Source of the DNA: Flammeovirgaceae bacterium UBA5008
Lineage (GTDB): Bacteria > Bacteroidota > Bacteroidia > Cytophagales > Cyclobacteriaceae
Direction: 5' to 3'
Assembly (NCBI GenBank): GCA_002398365.1
Contig: DGYK01000069.1
Location: 20,902-39,895 of the forward strand
DNA length: 18,994 nucleotides
The notes below the pieces were generated by a model. That model was not told the DNA's origin. It searched no databases and saw only the letters and a list, made by a program, of their open reading frames with translations. Positions within the stretch are counted from its first letter, which is position 1. Each line of letters opens with the position of its first letter. A program made the position numbers and the translations under genes. Below are positions 1 to 6,990 of this stretch, in pieces.

Positions 1-605
1 GCTTAGATCCAGCAACTAAGAGTCTGGCCGTGAGTGGCACCGGTACAAGTCCTGTGTGGGAGCCTTTACTCAAAAATCTTTCCAGCGATCAATTGAAAAT
101 CAAAACTGACTCTGCCGGAGTTGGCCCTTCTGATCACACCTCCTTTTATCTGAAGAATATTCCAGTGCTTCACTTCTTTACAGGTTCGCATAGCGATTAC
201 CATAAGCCTTCGGATGACGCTGAGAAAATCAATGTGGAAGGTGAAAAACAAATTTTGGATTTGATCTTTCGCTTAACCGAAAAACTAAATGGTCAGCCCA
301 AGTTGGCCTTCCTCACTACAAAAAATAAATCCATGAGTTCTGCCCGATCATTTAAAGTGACGATGGGTGTCATGCCCAGCTATACTTCCAATGAGGAAGG
401 ATTAAAAGTGGATGGCGTTACAGAGGGCAAGCCTGCTCAGAAAGGTGGAATCCTTGCCGGTGATGTGATCATTCAGATTGGCGATTATGCTATCAAAGAC
501 ATTCAGGCGTACATGGATTCTCTTTCTAAATTTGAAAAAGGGCAAACCGTGCCGGTGAAAGTGAAACGCGGAGGTGAAACGGTAACAGTACAGGTAACTT
601 TCTAA
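1..605 (+). CDS. M28 family metallopeptidase with C-terminal PDZ domain (5' partial)
   Basis: The frame is open from base 3 to the stop at 603-605, so the real start lies before the window; the GTG at base 30 is internal. The visible part holds the end of an M28 zinc aminopeptidase domain: a GPSDHTSFY stretch, then GIPVLHF-like IPVLHFFTG, and YHKPSDD, whose histidine corresponds to the last metal ligand of the family. After a linker, a PDZ domain follows from about base 350 to the end (GVMPSY, then GKPAQKGGILAGDVIIQIGD, the typical carboxylate-binding and GDVI core). The other metal ligands and any signal peptide are outside the window. The M28-plus-PDZ architecture is common for exported peptidases in Bacteroidota, so a periplasmic or outer-membrane location is inferred. 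The next gene starts 34 bp downstream on the same strand and may be cotranscribed. Substrate unknown. Confidence 0.9.
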   Translation, partial: LDPATKSLAVSGTGTSPVWEPLLKNLSSDQLKIKTDSAGVGPSDHTSFYLKNIPVLHFFTGSHSDYHKPSDDAEKINVEGEKQILDLIFRLTEKLNGQPKLAFLTTKNKSMSSARSFKVTMGVMPSYTSNEEGLKVDGVTEGKPAQKGGILAGDVIIQIGDYAIKDIQAYMDSLSKFEKGQTVPVKVKRGGETVTVQVTF

Positions 606-639
606 AACGTTGATTCTTCATAACTAAACCTCATCTCTT

Positions 640-1500
640 ATGAAATGGACCGGAAGAAGACAAAGCTCGAATGTAGATGACCAACGCGGCAGCAGTGGTG
701 GCGGAGGTGGATTGCCGGGTGGGCTGTTGAGCAAAGGCGGTTTGGGCATGGTGGTGGTAATCTTGCTGATCAGTTGGCTGACGGGCACTAATCCACTTAC
801 ATTGCTTCAGCAAACCAATATTGATTCAGGGCCAACCCAATCCGTTACATTAGCGTCTAGCCCTGAAGAAGAAGAGCTAAAGCAGTTTGTCAGCGTGGTG
901 TTGGCTTCCACCGAAGATGTTTGGCAGGCGCAATTACCCGGCTATCGTTTTCCTACATTAGAATTGTTTCGAGGCCAAACCCAATCCGGTTGCGGATCGG
1001 CTACTTCGGCATCAGGGCCATTTTATTGCAGTGCCGATGAGCGGGTTTACATCGACCTGAGTTTCTATGAGGAATTGAAAAATCAACTCAACGCTCCGGG
1101 CGATTTCGCTCAAGCGTATGTAATCGCGCACGAAGTGGGACACCATATTCAACACCTGCGAGGTATTACCGATAAGGTGCATGCCATGCGCGAAAAGTTG
1201 AGCGAGGAAGAATATAATAAACTTTCAGTCAAGCTGGAGCTTCAAGCTGATTTTCTGGCGGGCATGTGGGCCCACTATGCAAAAGACGACCGTGGTTTTA
1301 TTGAAGAAGGTGACATTGAAGAAGCGCTGAATGCAGCGGCAGCGATTGGAGACGATCGACTGCAAAAGCAATTTCAGGGCCAAGTAGTACCTGATTCATT
1401 TACACATGGCACCTCAGAACAACGGGTGCGCTGGTTTTCGAAAGGTTTTAAGACCGGAGATATGGCGCAAGGCGATACTTTCTCGGCTACCGATTTGTAA
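640..1500 (+). CDS. ypfJ: YpfJ-like neutral zinc metallopeptidase
   Basis: A 286-residue protein of the YpfJ/KPN_02809 putative neutral zinc metallopeptidase family, full length for the family. It starts with the family's characteristic basic MKWTGRRQS tail and a glycine-rich segment (residues 19-28), followed by one membrane segment (about 35-48), so the catalytic domain is probably anchored and exposed to the periplasm. The metal site is plain: HEVGH at residues 164-168 with E165 as the catalytic base, and a third-ligand candidate E200 in the ELQADFLAG stretch. Two cysteines at about 118 and 130 (GCGSATSASGPFYC) could form a disulfide. ATG at 640 is chosen because the MKWTGRRQS start is conserved; no Shine-Dalgarno is apparent, as is usual in this phylum. 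Physiological substrate is not established for the family. It lies behind another metallopeptidase gene, possibly in one transcript. Confidence 0.92.
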   Translation: MKWTGRRQSSNVDDQRGSSGGGGGLPGGLLSKGGLGMVVVILLISWLTGTNPLTLLQQTNIDSGPTQSVTLASSPEEEELKQFVSVVLASTEDVWQAQLPGYRFPTLELFRGQTQSGCGSATSASGPFYCSADERVYIDLSFYEELKNQLNAPGDFAQAYVIAHEVGHHIQHLRGITDKVHAMREKLSEEEYNKLSVKLELQADFLAGMWAHYAKDDRGFIEEGDIEEALNAAAAIGDDRLQKQFQGQVVPDSFTHGTSEQRVRWFSKGFKTGDMAQGDTFSATDL

Positions 1501-1533
1501 TCAGCCCGGGCTATTTTTGATTCTAATAATTTC

Positions 1534-1541
1534 TATTTTTG
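1534..1541 (+). promoter_or_regulatory. Candidate -7 element of the yebC promoter
   Basis: The octamer tatttttg fits the Bacteroidota -7 consensus TAnnTTTG and lies 23 bp before the yebC ATG, which would give a short leader of about 15 nt. A second identical octamer lies at 1512-1519. I see no TTG at the usual distance upstream of either one, so the -33 half is weak or absent. Confidence 0.5.
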
Positions 1542-1564
1542 CCGCACGAAAATAACCGATACCT

Positions 1565-2272
1565 ATGGGACGTATATTTGAAAAACGAAAGCACAAAATG
1601 TTTGCCCGCTTTGACAAGATGGCAAAAGCTTTTACCCGCATTGGCAAAGACATTGCCATGGCTGTTAAAAACGGTGGCCCCAACCCCGATAACAACCCCA
1701 AGCTGCGGATGGCGATTCAAAATGCGAAAGGTGTAAACATGCCCAAGGATCGGGTAGATTCCGCCATTAAGCGCGCCTCCTCGAAAGAAGAAAAGGATTT
1801 TCAAGAGGTAATCTACGAAGGCTACGCACCACACGGTGTGCCGGTAATCGTAGAATGTGCTACCGATAACCCTACCCGCACAGTAGCGAATGTGCGCCTT
1901 CATTTTTCCAAGAATGATGGCAGTATGGGCAATTCGGGATCGGTATCATTTATGTTCGAACGCAAAGGTGTTTTCAAATTCGATCCTTCCAAACTAAATC
2001 TGGACGAGTTGGAATTGGATTTGATTGATGCCGGTGCCGAAGATATTCAGCGAGATGAAGAAGAAACCATCATCTATACCAAGTTTGCCGAGTTCGGTCA
2101 CATGGTAAAGTTTTTAGAATCCAAGAAACTTGAAGCCAAAAGCTCCGAGCTACAATATATTCCTACCACTACCAAAGAATTAGGCGAAGCTGAGCAGGAT
2201 GAAGTGTTGAAATGCATCGAAGCACTGGAGGCCGATGATGACGTGCAAAACGTGTATCACAACCTGGCGTAA
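1565..2272 (+). CDS. yebC: YebC/PmpR/TACO1-family protein
   Basis: A 235-residue full-length member of the YebC/TACO1 family. The N-terminal block MGRIFEKRKHKMFARFDK followed by AKAFTRIGKDI and the NPKLRMAIQNAKGVNMPKDRVDSAIKRA stretch are diagnostic, as is the later YEGYAPHGVPVIVE segment. Family members are described as DNA-binding regulators in some bacteria and as translation factors that relieve ribosome stalling at certain motifs (the mitochondrial homologue TACO1 activates translation), so the role here is most safely called translation/regulation-related. Acts in the cytoplasm. The Bacteroidota variant begins MGR(I/A)FE rather than MAGHSKW; this start agrees with that. Preceded by a TAnnTTTG element. 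The gene ends 6 bp from the end of the convergent membrane sulfatase gene, leaving no room for a separate terminator. Confidence 0.95.
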   Translation: MGRIFEKRKHKMFARFDKMAKAFTRIGKDIAMAVKNGGPNPDNNPKLRMAIQNAKGVNMPKDRVDSAIKRASSKEEKDFQEVIYEGYAPHGVPVIVECATDNPTRTVANVRLHFSKNDGSMGNSGSVSFMFERKGVFKFDPSKLNLDELELDLIDAGAEDIQRDEEETIIYTKFAEFGHMVKFLESKKLEAKSSELQYIPTTTKELGEAEQDEVLKCIEALEADDDVQNVYHNLA

Positions 2273-2278
2273 AGATTC

Positions 2279-4264
2279 CTATTTCGGGCGTGCTATTTTC
2301 AACTGACTTCCTTCACGAGTCAGATTATCGTCTACCATGCGGTTGTTATACTGCTGAATAAATGCTTTCAGCTTCGTTTCCATTTTGCTCACGGTATCGG
2401 ACAGCGTTGGAAGCAAATTCTTTTTTAAAAATAGATCCGACTTAAAGTCATACAAAGCGGTGGACTTACTTCCATCAAACTGTAGCAAGTAGTTGCCCTG
2501 AAAAAATTGATATTGGTTGTTGAGGTAGGTGAATGCGAAAGGCACCTCGTGTGGATTGAAAATATTTCTACCAAATGACACATACGGTTGATCGTAGCCG
2601 AGATAGGAAAGTACTGTAGGCATGATATCCACCTGTTGAATCAATTGATTTTGAAATGATCCTTTGGACTCGCTCGGTTCAAAAAAGATGATCGGAATCG
2701 AAAAATAACCCCAAGCTGTATTGTACTCCGGGTGCACAATTTCCGCGGAAGCGTGATCGGCCGTAAGAACAAACAACGTGTTCTTAAACCAAGGCATAGT
2801 AGAAGCACTTGCAAAGAATTTCTTCAACGCCATATCGGTGTACTCAATCGTGCGATGCACCAGGCGCGGGCCGCCCTTAAATGTATTTTGGTATTCTTCA
2901 GGCAATTGATACGGATGATGCGATGAAAGCGTAAACAGGTTGGCATAAAACGGCTGCTGAAACGTGTTCATCTTCTGCGCGAAGTATTGCATAAACTTTT
3001 CATCCCATATACCCCAGATGCCATCAAAATCTTCGTTGTGGTTGTATTCATCCTTTCCGAAATAATCATTAAACCCACTTTGCTGGGCAAACGCATCAAA
3101 GCCCATCGATCCGTTAGGCGCACCGTGAAAAAAGGCGCTGTAGTATCCCTTCTCTCGTAACAAATTGGGCAAGCTGTTGATTTTATTACCTGAAAAATGA
3201 GAAAGCACGAACGGCACTTCAATGGAGGGAATGCTCGCAATCACCGAAGGCATGGCATCGATCGACTTGCGACCGTTGGCCATGGAATATTGAAAAGCAT
3301 GACTGACACCAATAAGTGAATCTAAAAATGGTGTATAGCCCGGATGATTTATTTTGTCCGGATGGTAAGCTCCAACAAACTCCTTTGAAAAACTTTCCAG
3401 AATAATGACTACCACATTCTTTTTGTTGAACGCCCGAGCAGTATCCGGAAGACGTAGGGGAGAAAAAACTTTATTCAACTCCTCCTCATTGGTAAAATAA
3501 TTCACCTTCTGAATGACGTTGGCTTTAGCCGTTCGCATCAAGGCAAATGGTGTATTCAAAACCAGATTAACATCTTTGGGTTCGGTAGCATACGCAGCTG
3601 CGTTACTCAACGTAATGGGTCGTGTGCTTTCGCGAAAGCCACCACGGGCGCCACCAATGAAAAGCCCAATCGAAACTAAAAAGCCCAAGGTGCCAAATCC
3701 ATAATATGCGATCGGTTTTTTCAATTGCGGGCCTTTGTATTGAATCAGTTTTCGTGCGCCTATTACCAATAGCACGACTAATCCAACGAAAAGCAAAAAC
3801 ACATACCAGTAATCCAAGATAAACTGAAGAAATAAGGCACCCATGTTCGTCTCGTTCTCAAACTGGTCGAGTACACTCAGAGTGGTTCTACGAAGCGTAA
3901 AGCGATAATAGATAATGTCTGCCGAATTAACTGCCATCGCAATAGTGTTAAAGATGACAAAAACCCAGAACAGTAATTTACGGTAAGCTGGTTTGAAGCG
4001 GAGCGTCAGTGGCGTGATCATCAAAAGAATAAACAGCGAATTGGAATAGAGTGTAGCTGCCAAATCGAAACGCAAACCACCCCACATAATAAGCATCATT
4101 CTGCTCCAGGTCATATCAGGGAAAAAGGCAGTGTTGAACAAGAAAAAGGCAATCCGGCTAACAGAGTATAAGAGCATGACCAAAGTCAGGCTCAAAATCA
4201 GGGTGATGTATATATTTCCCTTTAGTCTCAGATCGTTCTTATATTCAGTAAAAATTCCCTTCAT
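2279..4264 (-). CDS. LTA synthase/phosphoglycerol transferase-like membrane sulfatase
   Basis: About 661 residues from the ATG at 4264 (an in-frame TTG at 4273 is possible but less likely; a gagg sits just before the ATG). The first 210 residues hold about five membrane helices; the rest is an alkaline-phosphatase-superfamily domain facing the periplasm. Metal and catalytic residues of the LtaS type are visible: E290 in VVVIILES, the nucleophile position S334 in NGRKSID (serine where Gram-positive LtaS has threonine), and D503/H504 in LTADHAS. The family moves phosphoglycerol or phosphoethanolamine head groups onto glycans or lipids, or hydrolyses them. A Gram-negative bacterium has no lipoteichoic acid, so a lipid or glycan head-group transfer in the envelope is inferred, substrate unknown. 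Divergent from the outer-membrane barrel gene across 137 bp. Confidence 0.9.
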   Translation of the reverse strand: MKGIFTEYKNDLRLKGNIYITLILSLTLVMLLYSVSRIAFFLFNTAFFPDMTWSRMMLIMWGGLRFDLAATLYSNSLFILLMITPLTLRFKPAYRKLLFWVFVIFNTIAMAVNSADIIYYRFTLRRTTLSVLDQFENETNMGALFLQFILDYWYVFLLFVGLVVLLVIGARKLIQYKGPQLKKPIAYYGFGTLGFLVSIGLFIGGARGGFRESTRPITLSNAAAYATEPKDVNLVLNTPFALMRTAKANVIQKVNYFTNEEELNKVFSPLRLPDTARAFNKKNVVVIILESFSKEFVGAYHPDKINHPGYTPFLDSLIGVSHAFQYSMANGRKSIDAMPSVIASIPSIEVPFVLSHFSGNKINSLPNLLREKGYYSAFFHGAPNGSMGFDAFAQQSGFNDYFGKDEYNHNEDFDGIWGIWDEKFMQYFAQKMNTFQQPFYANLFTLSSHHPYQLPEEYQNTFKGGPRLVHRTIEYTDMALKKFFASASTMPWFKNTLFVLTADHASAEIVHPEYNTAWGYFSIPIIFFEPSESKGSFQNQLIQQVDIMPTVLSYLGYDQPYVSFGRNIFNPHEVPFAFTYLNNQYQFFQGNYLLQFDGSKSTALYDFKSDLFLKKNLLPTLSDTVSKMETKLKAFIQQYNNRMVDDNLTREGSQLKIARPK

Positions 4265-4321
4265 GAACCTCAAAATAAGCTATTCAAAATGTAAAGACCA
4301 TGTGTATTTGATTAATTGTCT

Positions 4322-4329
4322 TAGTTTTG
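4322..4329 (+). promoter_or_regulatory. Candidate -7 element for the PorT-like gene
   Basis: The octamer tagttttg fits TAnnTTTG and lies 72 bp before the ATG at 4402, in the 137-bp divergent gap. Between it and the gene, 4343-4376 can fold into an imperfect stem (cgactgaca against tgtcagccg, one mismatch). No TTG at proper distance upstream was seen, so this is moderate evidence only. Confidence 0.4.
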
Positions 4330-4401
4330 TTAGTTGTGAAAACCGACTGACATCCTTTGATTTGGCTGTCAGCCGATTGAATCCCTAAATACTACCCCAC
4401 A

Positions 4402-5295
4402 ATGCGAGTCGTTGTCGCTATTGCAGTACTTTTACTCACGTCTGGCCGGCTTTGGAGTCAGAACGTAGAGTCGTTTGGCTTGATTGTCGGACTAAATTCG
4501 CCTATCACCATCGATGAAGGCCTCCAAAAAGATCCGCGGTATTTCGGGCAGTTCACCTTGCGCGCCTCCCCGATCGGGTTTTCGTATGGACTTGATAAGC
4601 TTGGATACGGCTACCTGATTACACCTACGTATCTTCAAATCGGCCAGAAGTACATTATTAAAAATACCATTGGTGGTGAGGTAGGCACACGGGATATTCA
4701 AATGGACTATATCAGCTTGCCGATAGCACTCAAATTACACATTAATGACTTAGCATTTTTCAGACTTAGTGCAGTAGCTGCCCTTAACTTTAATTATCTC
4801 ATCAGTGGCCGAGAATTGATAACGCACACTTCTTCGAAAGTTCGGTTTCCTTCGGGAGTAAGTGTTCCTATTACCCCCGGTTATATCGTTGCCTATGATG
4901 GTGTTTTTATTCCCTCAGTAGATCAACAAGAATATGTATCAACTGATAAGTTCAATGCCTTTCAACTTTTTGCCGGTGTTGGACTACATTCTGATTTTGA
5001 CCTGAATGACAACTGGAGTTTAAACTTTGATGGCCGGGTAAACTTTGGAATCTTCGATCCGCGTCAATCGAGTTACCTGGATCAATTGAAAAAGCCAAGT
5101 GGAACACCCGATATTAACAACCTGCCGGGAGCGCCTGATTTATCCGGACAAAGACGTGAAATTTATCTCTCGGTTAATTTTGGTCTGAGTTACATCATCC
5201 AAAGCACCTCGAAGCAGAAAGTAAAGAAAACTACCATCAAAGATAGAGGCGGTAACAAAGGTATGCCCAAGCCGCGCAACAAAAAGTCCCGATAG
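4402..5295 (+). CDS. PorT-like outer-membrane beta-barrel protein
   Basis: 297 residues with a signal peptide (basic/hydrophobic residues 1-18, probable cleavage near WS|QN at 19-20) and a mature part built of alternating amphipathic strands with aromatic girdles (for example FGLIVGLN, YGYLITPTYLQIGQKY, FQLFAGVGLHSDFDL, REIYLSVNFGLSYII), the pattern of the PorT/OMP_b-brl_2 group of 8-10-stranded barrels. The YISLPIALKL strand is typical of that group. It therefore probably resides in the outer membrane; no specific function can be read. The C-terminus is unusual in being a basic tail after the last strand (KQKVKKTTIKDRGGNK and onwards, rich in K, R, G, N, P), not a terminal aromatic residue; this may be a periplasmic extension. 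A hairpin terminator overlaps the stop codon. Confidence 0.78.
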   Translation: MRVVVAIAVLLLTSGRLWSQNVESFGLIVGLNSPITIDEGLQKDPRYFGQFTLRASPIGFSYGLDKLGYGYLITPTYLQIGQKYIIKNTIGGEVGTRDIQMDYISLPIALKLHINDLAFFRLSAVAALNFNYLISGRELITHTSSKVRFPSGVSVPITPGYIVAYDGVFIPSVDQQEYVSTDKFNAFQLFAGVGLHSDFDLNDNWSLNFDGRVNFGIFDPRQSSYLDQLKKPSGTPDINNLPGAPDLSGQRREIYLSVNFGLSYIIQSTSKQKVKKTTIKDRGGNKGMPKPRNKKSR

Positions 5296-5311
5296 AAAAA
5301 CCGGGACTTTA
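5281..5311 (-). terminator. Hairpin terminator shared by convergent genes
   Basis: A perfect 9-bp stem (aaagtcccg at 5283-5291, cgggacttt at 5302-5310) with a 10-nt loop that contains the TAG stop of the PorT-like gene. Read on the minus strand, the stem is followed directly by a run of T residues (5285-5281), so it best serves the TerB-like gene; on the plus strand the stem is followed by A residues after three T, so it is a poorer intrinsic terminator there, though the hairpin would form in both transcripts. Confidence 0.72.
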
Positions 5312-5337
5312 AAAAAATTGAATGATTGTATTACCGA

Positions 5338-5775
5338 TTAGCCGATTAAGAACAAAGCCCTCTTCATTGCTTCCGCGTGATTCTGTCCGTTTTTAATATT
5401 GCTTTGAATTGTATCCACCAATTCTTTCACGTTTTCTTTTTTATAGCCGAATTTGATAGCAAAAATATGCGACAGTTTCATTTCCTCCTGATGAATAGAC
5501 TGGTCAATGCTCATCATGTGTACTAAATCATACAACTGATCAAATTTTTCTTTTGGATCGGCAGGTACTTCAAAAACAACGTTACTTGGATTGCTTTTTA
5601 TTTCCTTCAACTGAGTTTCTGAAATGTTATTGCGTTTAGCAATAGATTTGAGCAGGTCGTATTCAGCTGAATCAAAGTTGCCATCCACAGCCGCCATTTC
5701 AATCAGGTTTTTCATGTGACTGCGAGCCGTAGACTTTCCTTGCTTAAATACTCCTAGAATATCAGTGAATTTCAT
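5338..5775 (-). CDS. TerB-like (tellurite resistance protein B fold) protein
   Basis: 145 residues from the ATG at 5775 (MKFTDILGVF); an in-frame TTG at 5805 would add ten residues but is a poorer start. The protein is helical and soluble and shows the TerB/DjlA-N-like pattern of two acidic repeats: IEMAAVDGNFDSAEYDLLKSI and, later, MSIDQSIHQEEMKLSHIFAIKFG; both resemble the D-G/Q-x-I/F-x-x-x-E metal-binding-like loops of the family. Standalone TerB-like proteins are widespread and usually not linked to tellurite; no other ter gene is seen here, so a resistance role is not supported. Probably cytoplasmic. It lies 84 bp downstream of the kinase gene on the same strand, and a terminator follows 27 bp after its stop. 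Confidence 0.75.
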   Translation of the reverse strand: MKFTDILGVFKQGKSTARSHMKNLIEMAAVDGNFDSAEYDLLKSIAKRNNISETQLKEIKSNPSNVVFEVPADPKEKFDQLYDLVHMMSIDQSIHQEEMKLSHIFAIKFGYKKENVKELVDTIQSNIKNGQNHAEAMKRALFLIG

Positions 5776-5859
5776 GGTGAGGGAGTTAGGGTGTTTCAAT
5801 TTCAAGCTAACTTGAAAAAGTCAAAAAGTCAACGCAAATAGTTAATTAATTATAGAGAT

Positions 5860-6882
5860 TCATCGAATTTTAAGTGTGGTAAATTGATGAAGCAATTTCA
5901 GTTGATTTTGCGCCCTGATAAAGTTGTGATTTTCATAGCGAGCTCCGTAATAGCGGTCGTCATTGAAATAATCGGTTAAGAACCGCAACGCTTGCATGTA
6001 AATCAGAAACTGTCCCGCAAAGAAAAATGTATTGCCTTCTTCCGCGGAAAGTTCGTCTTTCATCGCATCCGAATACCCTTGCACAATGGAAAGAAAATAA
6101 TCCGGACGCACTTCAATTTTGGTTAGGTCCGATTCCTCCTCGTTGGCCGGAGATAAGTAGGTGCGCATCATGTCGCCCACATCGCTGAAGAAATAACCGG
6201 GCATGACCGTGTCCAGATCGATCACGCAAAGTCCTTTGTCGTTGCTGTCAAAAAGTACGTTGCTGATTTTCGTATCGTGATGAGTGACTCGCTGTTTAAA
6301 TGCCGGATTGTGAATGATGCCGGTGTATTGATCGACCAAAAAATGATAGCGCTCGATTTCCTTTATTTCTTCGCTACAGGCTTTCATGCGTTGTGTATTT
6401 CCTGATTGCAGTGAATCAAGAAATTGCTGGTATCTGAATTTCAGATTATGAAAATCGGGAATGGTTGTTTGAAGTTGTGACGCATCGAATTTTGAAAACG
6501 CTTGTGTGAATTGACCAAATTGAAAGGCGGCTTCATACGCTTGCGCGGATGTTTCCACCACATGAATAGTTTTGGAGTTTTTTACGAATGGCATTAATCG
6601 AAAATAGCCATCGGCCTCATGGACTAACTCCTCACCTGCGGTTGTTTTTATCGGAGCAATCAACCGATAACTTGAATTTATAGACTGTAAGTGATTGGCC
6701 AATAAGCGAACGTTGCTAGCAATTTTTCGTGGATCGCTAAATACATTGTGATTGATGCGCTGTAGAATAAAACTCTCTCCATTGGCATCAACTTTCCATG
6801 TTTGGTTGATGAGTCCACCGGATATTAACTCCAGTGTAGCATTTTCAAACGGTGTGCCGTAGTGAAGGAGAATGTTCTTCAT
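5860..6882 (-). CDS. APH-fold small-molecule kinase, NahK-like
   Basis: 340 residues from the ATG at 6882; a TTG at 6918 would extend it by 12 residues and is not preferred. The fold is that of the aminoglycoside-phosphotransferase/choline-kinase family: a nucleotide-binding N lobe with SGGLINQTWKV and the FILQRINHNVF block, which is characteristic of the N-acetylhexosamine 1-kinase (NahK) subgroup. The catalytic loop is THHDTKISN (D203 as catalytic base, N208 as metal ligand), followed by VIDLDTVMPGY (D222/D224, Mg-binding equivalent of DFG). The expected reaction is ATP-dependent phosphorylation of a sugar or similar hydroxyl compound in the cytoplasm; the precise substrate cannot be read, and antibiotic resistance is not implied. 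It is 108 bp downstream of leuS on the same strand with an inverted repeat in the gap. Confidence 0.85.
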   Translation of the reverse strand: MKNILLHYGTPFENATLELISGGLINQTWKVDANGESFILQRINHNVFSDPRKIASNVRLLANHLQSINSSYRLIAPIKTTAGEELVHEADGYFRLMPFVKNSKTIHVVETSAQAYEAAFQFGQFTQAFSKFDASQLQTTIPDFHNLKFRYQQFLDSLQSGNTQRMKACSEEIKEIERYHFLVDQYTGIIHNPAFKQRVTHHDTKISNVLFDSNDKGLCVIDLDTVMPGYFFSDVGDMMRTYLSPANEEESDLTKIEVRPDYFLSIVQGYSDAMKDELSAEEGNTFFFAGQFLIYMQALRFLTDYFNDDRYYGARYENHNFIRAQNQLKLLHQFTTLKIR

Positions 6883-6907
6883 ACAAATAAAGCCTTGCGA
6901 GTATATT

Positions 6908-6989
6908 ATTGCACGCAAAGTCGCTAAGATACCAAGTAAGCCTATCGATTAGTTATCTCCAAAACTCCTTTGCTGGCTTTGCGTGCAAT
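6908..6989. repeat. Intergenic 13-bp inverted repeat between leuS and the kinase gene
   Basis: The arms attgcacgcaaag (6908-6920) and ctttgcgtgcaat (6977-6989) are perfectly complementary, with a 56-nt loop; two or three further imperfect pairs extend the stem inwards. The right arm ends one base from the leuS stop codon, so leuS mRNA would fold here. The tttgcgtgcaa core next to cttagcgac resembles dispersed intergenic sequences that I associate with Bacteroidota genomes. It may act as an mRNA 3' stabiliser or attenuator; it has no T run, so it is not a classic terminator. Confidence 0.6.
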
Positions 6990-6990
6990 C

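Noticed and set aside
1503..1519. Intrinsic terminator after the YpfJ-like gene (agcccgggct followed by atttttg)
   Set aside because: The palindrome has no room for a loop (four pairs at most), and the T run coincides with a promoter-like octamer; too weak to call.
5338..5775. Tellurite resistance determinant
   Set aside because: TerB-fold proteins are common alone; no terC, terD or terZ gene is in the window.
5860..6882. Aminoglycoside resistance gene
   Set aside because: Fold is shared, but the sequence blocks match the NahK-like metabolic subgroup and the neighbours are housekeeping genes.
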